From assembly GCA_964035575.1 (NCBI GenBank), contig OZ037848.1, forward strand, positions 496,001-560,000: a DNA stretch of 64,000 bases, in the 5' to 3' direction. The stretch is from Rhynchopus sp. YZ270_cl-10 (Eukaryota > Euglenozoa > Diplonemea > Diplonemida > Diplonemidae). Made by a program: the position numbers and the translations under genes. This document shows, one piece after another, positions 11,801 to 21,522 of the stretch. The notes under the pieces are model-generated. The model had not been told where the DNA came from, searched no databases, and saw only the letters and a program-made list of their open reading frames with translations. Every line of letters begins with the position of its first letter. Position 1 is the stretch's first letter.

Positions 11801-13069
11801 TGGAGTTGGCGGTGCGGAGGTGGGTGGTGCTGGCGTTGGCGGCGCAGACGTTGGTGGTGCAGATGTTGGAGGTGCTGGAGTTGGCGGTGCGGAGGTGGGA
11901 GGTGCTGGCGTTGGTGGCAACGGTGAGTGTTTGCAGAGGTGCAGCTGTGCCTGCCCACAGTCTCTGTCCAACAACCCGATAAACGCTCTGCCTTCCACAC
12001 ATCCACAACGGTGCGTGGGTGTGTTGGGCTGCTGGACGTTGTCGCACCCTGTTACCCTACCGTCCCACTGCGACATGGCTTCCCGCCTGTGGGTAGGGTT
12101 GCCGCACCACCCGTCTGTGTACGTCTTGCTGGCACCGTTATCCCAGGACCACAGTGTGAGGGGGGTGGCGTCGGACATCTTCACATAGCCGACCCACGCG
12201 GACTCTGTGAAGGTGGAGAGGGACATCTCGGTCACAAACCAGTCGTCGAAGACGTTGTCGAAGTCGATAGTTGTTGCTGCTGGATTCGTATTCGCGCATT
12301 CATTTGCGTCGTACGCCTTCGCCGTTGACGTGGTGAAGTAGCACGACCCTTTGTAGTACACCTCTGCTGCCGTGCACGGGTACACACCCAAAGCATAGCG
12401 CACACCATAGGCACGACTTGAATCATCCACACCTGTGGTGCGCACAAAGCTGTCCCCATTAAAGCACATAAACGAAAAGGCGTTGCCCGAGAACACATTC
12501 ACAGACACTGTCGTGGTGCTCACTGTGTCCATATACAGCGTGAGATCACCTTTCGCTGAGGCCGGCTTCACCGCAAAGGCGACGGTGATGTGATGGTAAT
12601 TCCCAACCGCAATCGCAGGACTCGTGAAGTGCGTCACGGCAGGCCCGATCCCCCCTGTCCCCTCCACGATGGACACCTGCGCGCCTGCGCTGACTACAAT
12701 CTGGACATAGTTTCCTGATGGCTCCCCCCATGCGAAGAGCGTCTGCGCTGCTCCTACACTTTCGATGAGGTACCACATTGAGACGACGAAGCCTTTGTCG
12801 AAGCTGAAGTCACCGCCTGGGTCAGCTGGCGAGGCACATGCCGTGGGAAACGCAGTCCCGATCGCAACGGAGGGTGCCTGCGAGCGCAGTGCGCTTCCTG
12901 CCACCATCGCATAGTGAGGGGTGTTGACAGCGTGAGACCCGATCGAGTCTTCCCCTGCCACAGACGTCTCTGCCCAGGCAGCTACCTCAGTCAGTGCCTC
13001 TGTCCTGCCACATAGGTGAGAGAGAAGAAGAAGCAGAATAGGGCAACACGCCACCCGCACTGCCCACAT
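8873..13069 (-). CDS. LamG/C-type-lectin surface protein with Pro/Thr stalk and 7TM-like C-terminus
   Basis: Predicted 1398-residue plasma-membrane glycoprotein. The start is taken at the ATG at 13069 because the in-frame codon further upstream is GTG. It opens with a signal peptide (MWAVRVACC, then a leucine run). Residues about 82-230 look like a LamG/concanavalin beta-sandwich (FVVSMWYLIES, NYHHITVAF). Residues about 232-382 look like a C-type lectin fold, with paired cysteines and WVGYV, LWSWDNG, WCG and HLCK motifs. A stalk of about 90 pentapeptides ([14 protein letters not shown] types) follows. About seven membrane segments span residues 936-1253, including [12 protein letters not shown] Ser-rich tail ends in NVQYV. 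Sugar binding is inferred from the fold only. The membrane part is nearly identical to that of 27723-31886. No known receptor family is assigned. Confidence 0.88.
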   Translation of the reverse strand: MWAVRVACCPILLLLLSHLCGRTEALTEVAAWAETSVAGEDSIGSHAVNTPHYAMVAGSALRSQAPSVAIGTAFPTACASPADPGGDFSFDKGFVVSMWYLIESVGAAQTLFAWGEPSGNYVQIVVSAGAQVSIVEGTGGIGPAVTHFTSPAIAVGNYHHITVAFAVKPASAKGDLTLYMDTVSTTTVSVNVFSGNAFSFMCFNGDSFVRTTGVDDSSRAYGVRYALGVYPCTAAEVYYKGSCYFTTSTAKAYDANECANTNPAATTIDFDNVFDDWFVTEMSLSTFTESAWVGYVKMSDATPLTLWSWDNGASKTYTDGWCGNPTHRREAMSQWDGRVTGCDNVQQPNTPTHRCGCVEGRAFIGLLDRDCGQAQLHLCKHSPLPPTPAPPTSAPPTPAPPTSAPPTSAPPTPAPPTSAPPTPAPPTSAPPTPAPDTLAPPTPAPPTSAPPTSAPPTPAPPTSAPPTPAPPTPAPPTSAPPTPAPDTLSPPTPAPPTSAPDTPAPDTPSPPTPAPPTSAPDTPAPDTPSPPTPAPPTSAPDTPAPDTLAPPTSAPPTSAPPTPAPDTPSPPTPAPDTLAPPTPAPDTPAPDTLAPATSAPPTPAPDTSAPPTPAPPTSAPPTSAPDTPAPDTLAPATAAPPTPAPDTSAPPTPAPATSAPLTPAPLTPAPQTLSPPTPAPLTPSPPTLAPPTQAPATPAPPTTAPLTIAPATLPPATTAPATNAPATTAPLTPAPPTPAPATVAPLTSAPLTTAPATLPPVTAAPLTPSPATSAPATAAPLTSAPSTIAPATTAPDTGAPPTPAPLTLVPPTVAPTLAPRTPAPLVPPTAAPDTTTPETDVPTPSPTSVAPATLSPTAEPPLQAAFDETDVPRTSAPIIAGSSAKKTPESASAATASAAVSTSGGRVKALMNVECKVDDVDLDHAEPLDWEFHPLLFGIGTHNHKYFLGAVVSNIGILLVFLLVNYCMALVQTSCFGISWGTALFYVRAPGLLYLPLIWLLMGTSMAASGMAFFPSRAPAAVAVLGWIVLIGCASLPLVMWRMLLRPARFHATNVPDPRVNEDAAQICGKYTGDDEMQKKVLTGWQRHAYIMVFGRELWVRKDGADENYVAKWGLFFETYRGNYHWFSLVEMVQIMFLAFSSAWKPTTFEMCVTRNVMITIGLAAFFFAIAYLRPYNSTFDYIVACLMSGMMFVAVALMSIALIMKGEPKDTVSTISEIAGFLLLISAMLLAFKGAYDIILYLVDIFIGRRKGALDAAAKGSVDDWQQGRVTDELLLLNSGATAEVEELELRHDRESYTLLEEGKVRAQSVSSCGTGVSIERLIPVTERTVHRSADLLSSGTDPHLGQSQSMSLNSAEPVLKTFRSRRTMNSGGPFGSSVRSVPMSPSAMDNMNVQYV

Positions 13070-13120
13070 CGCACAGTATGACACTATGCCCACACACGAT
13101 GTATGATATGATGCACGACA

Positions 13121-13137
13121 CTAAAAGAGGGGGGAGA
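13121..13137 (-). promoter_or_regulatory. candidate spliced-leader acceptor (polypyrimidine-AG)
   Basis: The minus strand reads TCTCCCCCCTCTTTTAG, then 51 nt to the ATG at 13069, which is the first ATG after the AG. This supports the chosen start. Trans-splicing is inferred and no spliced-leader RNA gene is visible here. Confidence 0.45.
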
Positions 13138-13605
13138 CTCCAGAGGGGAGCAAAATGGGACACTAAGGTCCCTCCCCGCTTTAGGTGCCTCTGTGGGTTG
13201 ATGGTGGATGTGAGGGATGGGGGGATGCGAGAGGGGGATCGGAGATGCGAAGTATGGTGGAAATTCTGAGACCGTAAGACAAGCCCCACGAGACCGACCC
13301 ATTAGGGTCGCTCTTAAGCTTGCGCCTGGTCTTAAGAGGAGTGATGCATAGCACCCCACCTCCGGTCCGTCTCAGGGATACCAGGCCTCTCGTCTCTGTT
13401 GGTGAAAAGGAACCCCCGAAGTAGTGTGAGTGGGTTTTGAGTGTGGGGAGGAATGTGGGAGAGAGATGCTGTACAGGGTGGTTGAAGAAAAAAAAGGGGG
13501 GAGACAATCAACTTTTTTTTCTTGTAGGAACGCAGAATCTCCTGCTTGGACGATGCAAAAAAAAGAAAGAAGAAAATATAAAAAATATTTTTAAAAAAGC
13601 ACAAA

Positions 13606-13641
13606 AAGATGAATGTACCTCCCGTGCACATACACAGCTTT
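13606..13641 (-). repeat. HP2 hairpin copy with TTTAAATCAATA tail
   Basis: AAGATGAATGTACCTCCCGT, GCACATACACAG, then CTTTAAATCAATA. The trailing TTTAAATCAATA is also present after the copy at 37303-37337, so the repeat unit extends past the hairpin. Confidence 0.6.
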
Positions 13642-14107
13642 AAATCAATATAAACGGTTGCCCTTTTAGGGAAACACTATTTTAATAAAGGGGGTGTGTG
13701 GGGTGTGGGCTTGGGTTATGAGAACTCGACAAATTAGAGAGGATTATTTTAAGAAAATAAATTTTCTTCTCGTTTTAGTCATTCGTGTTCTGATGCAGGT
13801 AAAGATGAGGGACAACACGGCAACACCAAAAAATATTGTAAAATGATGTCCTCTCGAGCCGCCTAAAAAGCCTCAAAAAAAAATTGAAGTGAATGACTTT
13901 AGGGAAAGGAGCTGCTGCACATTGTGACAACTGCTCGATTCTAACAATGAATCAAAAAAAAACAAAAAATCAAAAATGCTGGCAAGATGATCCGGAGCGC
14001 GTTGCTCAGTGGGGGACCTCACCGGATACAATTAGAATGCGTTGTGTGGGTTGTACCGCATGAACTGTTATTTCTGAAAATTTTTAAAAAAAATATGTGA
14101 AAAGGAC

Positions 14108-14150
14108 TTGAAAGACAAAGCCTTCTCGTTGACAGTGTACCTTGGAACAG
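14108..14150 (-). repeat. HP3 copy
   Basis: ACTTGAAAGACAAAGCCTTC, TCGTTGACAGTGTACCTT. On the minus strand it begins AAGGTACACTGTC. Confidence 0.55.
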
Positions 14151-14573
14151 TACACCGTGGACCTGAACCACGCTATCCCTACATCCATTGCGAGGATTAA
14201 AAAAAAATGACAACGATTAAACAAAGCTTTCGTTTTGCACAGTCGCCTTGAGAGAAAAACTGCAGGGAGAGCTGACACTCTGCATACAAACGTTTTCTTT
14301 TTTTTTCCTTCTTTTTTGAAACCCTGATAACGGTCAGACACCACTCAAATGGTCGTGCACAGCCGTCACTTCTCTCCTCCCCCCCCACTAGGCATACTTG
14401 TCCCCCCAATATGGGGAGGCCCTATTCCCCCATATTTTGGTACCCTACACTTTTGTGGCAAATATGGGGGAAATATGGGGGGAATACAGCAGGAATACTG
14501 CACAAATATGGGGGAATATGGGGGATTATGGGGGAATATGGGGGAAATATGGGGGTGTTTTCCTATTGTTTTC

Positions 14574-15450
14574 CTAGTGTACTAGTGTACTAGTGTACTA
14601 GTGTACTAGTGTACTAGTGTACTAGTGTACTAGTGTACTAGTGTACTAGTGTACTAGTGTACTAGTGTACTAGTGTACTAGTGTACTAGTGTACTAGTGT
14701 ACTAGTGTACTAGTGTACTAGTGTACTAGTGTACTAGTGTACTAGTGTACTAGTGTACTAGTGTACTAGTGTACTAGTGTACTAGTGTACTAGTGTACTA
14801 GTGTACTAGTGTACTAGTGTACTCGTGTACTAGTGTACTCGTGTACTAGTGTACTAGTGTACTAGTGTACTAGTGTACTAGTGTACTAGTGTACTAGTGT
14901 ACTAGTGTACTAGTGTACTAGTGTACTAGTGTACTAGTGTACTAGTGTACTAGTGTACTAGTGTACTAGTGTACTAGTGTACTAGTGTACTAGTGTACTA
15001 GTGTACTAGTGTACTAGTGTACTAGTGTACTAGTGTACTAGTGTACTAGTGTACTAGTGTACTAGTGTACTAGTGTACTAGTGTACTAGTGTACTAGTGT
15101 ACTAGTGTACTAGTGTACTAGTGTACTAGTGTACTAGTGTACTAGTGTACTAGTGTACTAGTGTACTAGTGTACTAGTGTACTAGTGTACTAGTGTACTA
15201 GTGTACTAGTGTACTAGTGTACTAGTGTACTAGTGTACTAGTGTACTAGTGTACTAGTGTACTAGTGTACTAGTGTACTAGTGTACTAGTGTACTAGTGT
15301 ACTAGTGTACTAGTGTACTAGTGTACTAGTGTACTAGTGTACTAGTGTACTAGTGTACTAGTGTACTAGTGTACTAGTGTACTAGTGTACTAGTGTACTA
15401 GTGTACTAGTGTACTAGTGTACTAGTGTACTAGTGTACTAGTGTACTAGT
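14574..15450. repeat. 8-bp satellite (ACTAGTGT)n, about 110 copies
   Basis: An 877-bp head-to-tail array of ACTAGTGT with only two variant units (ACTCGTGT at 14821 and 14837). Such homogeneity suggests recent expansion. Confidence 0.97.
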
Positions 15451-15762
15451 AAGTGGGCTATACGCAGGGGCAATGCTAACCCGTCTGTGTCGAGGGCCTT
15501 ATCGATGGCACCGGAAGGCCCGATGTCGTGAAGCTTTGTGTTGAAACCATCCGGGCGGTTAGGTCTGTTGATGCCTGACACCGGTGGCAAAACAGGGGAG
15601 TCTGAGAGGAACTCATAATGTTACCCTTCTTTCTGCCCATACCAAAACGTCAGCAGGTTTGACCTTCTTATAGGGACTTACAACCATGTAATCCTCATGC
15701 GTCAGAGAAACGTCGAAAATGTTGTGTTGGAGGGGTGGGTAGGTAAGTAACGTACAGAAGCA

Positions 15763-15830
15763 GTACACCAGTACACCAGTACACCAGTACACCAGTACAC
15801 CAGTACACCAGTACACCAGTACACCAGTAC
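15763..15830. repeat. 8-bp satellite (ACACCAGT)n, about 8 copies
   Basis: Perfect units of ACACCAGT. The reverse complement, ACTGGTGT, differs from the larger array's ACTAGTGT by one base, so the two arrays are inverted relatives inside the same element. Confidence 0.95.
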
Positions 15831-15950
15831 ATCTATTCCCCCATAAAAAATATGGGGGAAATATGGGGAAAATATGGGGGAATATGGGGGGGAAAATCCC
15901 CCATATTTTCCCCATATTTTACCCCTCCCCATAATGGGGGGACAAGTATG

Positions 15951-17203
15951 ACTAGGGGGAGCCACCAAGGGCGTTTTGTTGTCCGAAACTCATTTTTTTG
16001 AAATTTGGGTGAAGAAACCCACTAAAATGGGCGTACCTGGCCGCAAATCGCCCTGGGGATCACCCATATATCCCAATAAACCACCTGACGACCTTCACAG
16101 AGCATTTCTTGTCTCAAAAAAATCGATTTTTTGTGAAAAAAAGCCCAAAAACCGCGTCACGTTTTCGTCACGCTTGGTGACCAAAATTTTGCACTTGCCA
16201 AGAAATTTCTCCAATCAGACAAAACTCCTTCTAAACACCCGAAAAACACCTCAGTCCACATCCGCTGGGGTCCCAGGGTGGAAATGTATAGTTTTTGCAG
16301 CTTTTAGGGGTCCTGGGAGGGTCCCAGGCGTATTCATGAGGGACGGAACCGCTTAAAATGCCCGAAATTACCTCTTTTTTAGGGTGCTTTTTCACCTTAA
16401 AAATTCAAAAAAAAGTGCTCAGACAATCACAGAAGTGTCCAAACCCCCTCGGAACCACTCGCCAGACCCCCTGCGGGGTGGAGAATCGTATTTGCGATCA
16501 CTTTTTGGGTTATTTTGCCCAAAATAACCCCGTGTCCCACTTTTGTCCCACTTGTCCCAAAATAGGCCAAAATACCCCATTTTGGGACAAGTGAGGCACA
16601 AGTGAGGCACGGGGTTATTTTGGGCAAAATAGCCCAAAAAGTGATCGCAAATATGATTCTCCACCCCGCAGGGGGTCTGGCGAGTGGTTCCGAGGGGGTT
16701 TGGACACTTCTGTGATTGTCTGAGCACTTTTTTTTGAATTTTTAAGGTGAAAAAGCACCCTAAAAAAGAGGTAATTTCGGGCATTATAGGCAGTTCCGTC
16801 CCTCATGAATACGCCTGGGACCCTCCCAGGACCCCTAAAAGCTGCAAAAACCATATATTTCCACCCTGGGACCCCAGCGAATGTGGACTGAGGTGTTTTT
16901 CGGGTGTTTAGAAGGAGTTTTGTCTGATTGGAGAAATTTCTTGGCAAGTGCAAAATTTTGGCCCCCAAGCGTTACGCAAGCGTTACGCAATTTTGGGGTG
17001 TTTTTTCACAAAAAATCGATTTTTTTGAGACAAGAAATGCTCTGTGAAGGTCGTCAGGTGGTTTATTGGGATATATGGGTGATCCCCAGGGCGATTTGCG
17101 GCCAGGTACGCCCATTTTAGTGGGTTTCTTCACCCAAATTTCAAAAAAATGGGTTTCGGACAGCAAATCCTTAAGGACTTCCTTATACGTGGCTCCCCCT
17201 ATC
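15951..17203. mobile_element. 1.25-kb foldback palindrome
   Basis: Two arms of about 590 bp are reverse complements around 16571 with almost no spacer (TTGTCCCAAAATAGG / CCATTTTGGGACAA at the centre). The outer ends are TAGGGGGAGCCAC and GTGGCTCCCCCTA. The core arms start with TGTCCGAAAC at 15980 and end with GTTTCGGACA at 17162. A block near 16140-16190 versus 16960-17010 and the linkers just inside the ends differ between arms. Open frames inside mirror each other and look non-coding. The left end coincides with the right end of the neighbouring satellite element. Confidence 0.9.
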
Positions 17204-17403
17204 CCCCCCCACCTCCCCGTCTCTCGCTTCATAGAGTTTCCACTACTTTAAAAGACACTCACAATGATACACACAATTTAAAAATAAATCCACGTTTAGG
17301 GAAAAACTTCGCAATGATCGAGGAACCAAAATACTACATGATTCGAGTTGGGGTTTCTTGGTTGAACCGACGACCTAAAAATACGCAACAAAACGAATAA
17401 AGA

Positions 17404-17436
17404 TAAGATGAACCTATGCTTCGCATAGTCACCTTT
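17404..17436 (-). repeat. HP1 hairpin copy with compensated inner stem
   Basis: AAGATGAACCTATGC, short loop TTC, GCATAGTCACCTT. The inner stem is CTATGC/GCATAG instead of CTAAGC/GCTTAG. Both arms have changed together. Confidence 0.75.
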
Positions 17437-18985
17437 AAAGAAATAGAAAAAATGACATAACAAATGGGGAAGAAGGAGGGCGAGAGAGAGAGAGAGAGAG
17501 ATCTGTGGAATATACCTAATGATAATAGTGGACAAATCCAGAGAATATGCTCTTTCAAGCACATCGCGAAGTACCCACTCACCTCAAAATAGGTTGAAGC
17601 CTTGTGTCGTTGTCGGTTTTGTGCACTTTTTTGATGGAGAGAAAGATCTCTGTCTGCCACCACCACAAATACTTCATTGTAGCGTCCAGGGCAGTGTTAG
17701 CCGAGAATCAGAGGCCGCAGTTGCTCCCGAGAGCGCTACTACAGCCACATCTACCCTATACTAACGTGAACCCTCTAGCAATCTACTCCTTCAATGAAGG
17801 AGGAAACTTCTTTTCCGATAAACCGAGGAGTTTTGTGTTTGCTTTGTGCTTCTTGTTTTGTTTAAACTGGAGGGGGGAAATGGGTCGAATATTTCTCCTT
17901 TTTAGGGGGAATGAGCAATTAAATAATGTTCCTAAAGATCGCGTGAGGAGGGGACGAAGGGAATCATGGAAAAGGGGGTAGGGGGGGAATAGAAAAAAAA
18001 ATTTGCAAAGATAAGGCTAAGCCGTGGAAGTGCTTTGTTGCCTTGGTTACAAAAAAGGAAAAAAAAAAATGAATGAAACACAGATGGAATGGGCCTCGAG
18101 AGCACAATATATTCACACAAAACGAGAGAAAAAGAGACTCGTGTGTGGAAGAGAGAGAGAGAGAGAGAGACAGACAGATAGCAAAGAAATGCACAAAGGC
18201 AAACGCAAACACGAACGATAATCAAATACGCAAAAATAAAACCTGATATCTGAGTTGAAGCTAGTCTGATAAAAGAAAACGAAATCAGAAAAAAGAATTT
18301 TTCGTTGATCGCGCCGGATTGTTGTGGAGTGTGCAGGGACAAAACCAAAAACATTTCTGCGAATAAGTTGTGTCGTGTTTACATCGCTCTCACCAAAAAT
18401 TCGGGCACACCCTCAGGATACGTTTTCATTTCCTCCCCTACAACCTTTGCAAGCACTTTAAAAAAAAATCCCATCTCAACGATCGAGGTAGGTACACACT
18501 GTCCTCCCATTGTTCCTGAGAGGGGTTCTCCACTTTTCTTGGGTTTCCATGGCACAAAACAGCTGTTGTTGCTGTAACTAATAAGGGAATTGAGAAAAAA
18601 AGGGGCTTTGATTTTGTTTGATCTGTTTACGCCCCCCCGAAAAAGAGGGGGGTTGAGAGTTCGCTCCCCTTGTTAGAGAAGAGAAACTTCAGTTGTGTCG
18701 AACAGGTATTCTTAGTTACTTCTGGACAGTCAGGGCATCTTACTTCCCCTGAAAAAGGGGGCGAAGTTCACAAAATATGCAAAACACCTCATTTGGTGTG
18801 CATGGACATATGACTGCCTCTGAAACTCACTTCATTTTAAAAAGCAATCTGTCTCGAACGTCTGTTGACCATCAAAATTATTGCGTACGTATTATTGTCC
18901 AATAAAGGGGTTGTGATTGACTGAAAATCAGTTTTGCTATTGTGCTCATTTTTGGGTAGAGGGGGGGGGAAGCCTCTTGGCTTTG

Positions 18986-19294
18986 CACGACGGTGAAGTC
19001 AATGACATGACATGTGCTTTACATGTCACTTTTTTGACATGCGTACCATGTCACTTTTACAGGTGGCACATGTCATTTTACATGTAAAATGACATGTACG
19101 GTAACGTTTTCTGACCGTAAAAAGTATCAGTTTCTGTTACCGTACATGTAAAATGACATGTACCACATGTCATTTTACATGTGCTCACATGTCATTTGAC
19201 ATGTAAAATGACATGTGGCACATGTCACTTATTTTCACATGTCATTTGTAAAATATGTAAAAGCACATGTCATGTCATTGACTTCACCGTCGTG
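18986..19294. mobile_element. 309-bp MITE-like element rich in ACATGTCATTT palindromes
   Basis: Ends: CACGACGGTGAAGTCAATGA, CATGACATGTGC and the reverse complement (GACTTCACCGTCGTG at 19280-19294). Inside, ACATGTCATTTTACATGT-type motifs recur about ten times in both orientations around a TACGGTAACG/CGTTACCGTA-like centre. No coding sequence. The end motif GGTGAAGT recurs at 36135-36181. Confidence 0.8.
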
Positions 19295-19313
19295 TGCTGG
19301 GGGGAAAAATAAT

Positions 19314-20071
19314 TACCGTAGTCGGAAAAATGTTGCAACGTAAAAATGTTGGAACGTAAAAATGTTGTAACGGAATAATGTTGTAACGCTGCGGATCGCG
19401 GGAAGTTGTAACTTTATTCCGTTACAACATTTTTATGACTGGGGTGAACTTTGTCTTAGGGATTTTTTTTGGAACAGTCGGCATAATCCCCAACCTCACA
19501 CACCACACCCCAATTTCAAGCCGATAATTAGTGTTTCAGGTTTTTCGACGTCCTCCCCCACCCCTCACCCAAATAAAAAATGAAACAAATGGGATTAGCC
19601 CAATTCTGCAAGCGCCGCAATCCCCACGAGCCTGTTTCGGAAGGAGGAGATGCCCCCAACCTGGCGTTCCTTGCTGGTAGCGCCGCAAGCGCAGTGGGGC
19701 TAGACGACAGCACATCTCGTGCTGTCGCAAATGAGGTCAGCGCTGCAAGCAGCACGCGAGCGGGAAAGGATAGTAAACGTACCCCCCTTGCCCTGTCCAG
19801 TTTGATGTGGAACAAAAAAAGTCGAGCCTACGGCTAAGTTGAACAACACCAAAAAAAAAAAAAAAACATCATCCCCCCGCCCCCCGCCCTTTTTTCACCA
19901 CCGTCAGAGGCACAAGATTTTTCTTTTCAAAAACCACCCCCTCACCAGCAAAAATCCCTAAGACAAAAATAAACCCCAAAAAAATGTTGTAACGGAATAA
20001 TGTTGTAACGCTGGGCCATTTTTTCCAGCGTTACAACATTATTCCGTTACAACATTTTTCCGACTACGGTA
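19314..20071. mobile_element. 758-bp inverted-repeat element with TA at both ends
   Basis: Starts TACCGTAGTCGGAAAAATGT and ends with the reverse complement ACATTTTTCCGACTACGGTA. A second inverted pair, CCCTAAGACAAA / TTTGTCTTAGGG, lies inside, and ATGTTGTAACG is repeated near both ends. TA at each border fits a Tc1/mariner-like TA target duplication. It carries one 85-codon open frame. Confidence 0.8.
19580..19837 (+). CDS. possible 85-aa protein of the TIR element, PIP-box-like N-terminus
   Basis: Not recognised. An ATG-initiated frame inside the element at 19314-20071, with higher GC than its surroundings and balanced amino-acid use. The N-terminus reads MKQMGLAQFCKRR, which resembles a PCNA-binding PIP box (Q-x-x-L-x-x-F) followed by basic residues. 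PIP-like motifs are known in some transposases such as pogo, so this may be the 5' remnant of a transposase gene left in a deletion derivative. The rest is Ala/Ser-rich with no domain seen. It may equally be non-coding. Confidence 0.3.
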   Translation: MKQMGLAQFCKRRNPHEPVSEGGDAPNLAFLAGSAASAVGLDDSTSRAVANEVSAASSTRAGKDSKRTPLALSSLMWNKKSRAYG

Positions 20072-21281
20072 TTAGAATGTATCAACAAAGATAGAAAGCA
20101 CGTTGCTTTTTTGAGAAGAACGGGAATTATTTACTGAAGGCCACGATTGAAACCTTTAAAAAAAAAAAATTGTATCACCAATTGCCCCCACAAGAGGTTT
20201 GACACTCAAATGGCACAACGGGGGGAGGTGTTGGGTCCATATAAAAAATGGTCAATGCGTTTGCATTTTTATCGTTTTTTTTGTGCTTTGTGTTTCATTA
20301 CGAGAGTAAAACTAGGATACCCAAGGGTATCTCATCGAAGAAAAAAAAAACACACACGAATATGTTATTGTCAGCATCACAAAACTGCTAAAATCGCTGA
20401 CTTAAAATTCCACACGATTAAAAAAGGGGGGAAGGTGAAGTCTTTTTTATTCGACAATCACTTCACTGAGATAGGGCGGAGTTCTGTCTTGATACCAACC
20501 CCCAAAATCATTCACCCATACTTGATATATCGGGCATTTTTTGTGGAATCAAAAAAAAAAAAAACACCCCTTCCCAGGTGTTCATGGGTGGCATAGTTAC
20601 GGTCCAAAAGTTTTGAACAAAAAGTGTCTCTGAACAAGAACATGGAATAGAAAGTAAATGAAAAAAAAAAAAAATAGTGAGACACGAAAAAAAACAAGGC
20701 GTGTTAGCCTTGTGTGAGAAACATCCAATCAAGTGAAACTGCCTCTCCGTCACTATGATGAACGGATGTGGTCGGATGCGGTGCGGTTGCCTTCACCCTA
20801 GAAAAAAAAAAAAAAAAAAACAAAAACTAAAAACAAAAACAGAATATCGCAGCGTCTCTGAGAATAGTGAGATTTTTTTTTTTTTTTAAACATAGGTTCA
20901 GATAGGAATGCCTTACGGGCATCTAAACACCCATCTAAAAAAGGGGGATTGAAAGCGCAAAACACCTTCAAAAAAACCACTACACACATGGTGTCTCATT
21001 TGATGGCAGCTCGGGGAGTAGATACTACTATAGCAGAAAGGGGGGGGGTAACGGCCACGGGGCAGGGGTGGTGTTGTTCGAAGCAACTGACAAGGCACCA
21101 TGCCATATCCCCATTCAGGTGGTCGAGAAGGCTCCAATCAATAATTTAAAAAAAAAAAAAAAAAAATGGGGGAAAAAGGTGTGGTGGATAAATGGGGTTT
21201 TGTGCTGGGGGGAAAAAAAAAAAAAGAGAAAAAGAGGCCGTGAATAAAATAATAATAAAGGAAAGATAGGGTCCTTCTTTT

Positions 21282-21328
21282 TTTGGCAGATGAAGGCGTT
21301 ACGTAGATCGCCTTCATCTGCCAAAAAA
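21282..21328. repeat. near-perfect hairpin with TGGCAGATGAAGGCG arms
   Basis: TTTGGCAGATGAAGGCG and CGCCTTCATCTGCCAAA flank an 11-nt loop, TTACGTAGAT-like. It is the first of three inverted-repeat structures in a row. Confidence 0.8.
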
Positions 21329-21340
21329 AATAACTATTTA

Positions 21341-21503
21341 TTCAACGCCTTTTAGCGTGGTTTTTTTTTTGCGATAACTTCACGCATTTTTTTCCCAGGC
21401 GAGTGGTAGTTAATTTGCCGAGCGAAGCGAGGCAAATTGAATCCACGAGCCTGGGAAAAAAATAAGTGAAGTATCGCAAAAAAATTCGCTAAAAGGCGTT
21501 GAA
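21341..21503. mobile_element. 163-bp foldback element with TAGCG motifs
   Basis: The arms begin TTCAACGCCTTTTAGCG and end CGCTAAAAGGCGTTGAA. The middle is an AATTTGCCGAGCGAAGCGAG / GCAAATT hairpin. The TTTTAGCGTG motif is shared with the neighbouring element at 21523-22601. Confidence 0.75.
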
Positions 21504-21522
21504 TACGTAATTTTATTTCACG

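Larger units (their letters stand above)
14379..15960. mobile_element. terminal-inverted-repeat element filled with an 8-bp satellite
   Basis: The left end (14379-14420) CTAGGCATACTTGTCCCCCC, AATATGGGGAGG is inverted at 15920-15960 as CTAGTCATACTTGTCCCCCC, ATTATGGGGAGG. Inside each end lie clusters of ATATGGGGGAA and its complement. The core holds the satellite at 14574-15450, about 310 bp of unique DNA, then a second satellite at 15763-15830. The unique part has only a short minus-strand frame (15613-15750) of unknown identity. It is probably a non-autonomous transposon or foldback element that has captured or amplified microsatellites. Confidence 0.7.

Noticed and set aside
10206..12188. 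660-codon plus-strand frame rich in GAGVGG
   Set aside because: Antisense shadow of the Pro/Thr stalk and membrane module of the gene at 8873-13069.
13070..13093. Start of the lectin-type gene at 13093
   Set aside because: The codon there is GTG. The ATG at 13069 gives a proper signal peptide and is the first ATG after the pyrimidine-AG.
14574..15450. CRISPR-like regular repeats
   Set aside because: No spacers; it is a pure head-to-tail 8-bp satellite in eukaryotic DNA.
16358..16784. Identical 60-120 codon frames on both strands
   Set aside because: They are the two arms of the palindrome read outward; no independent coding evidence.
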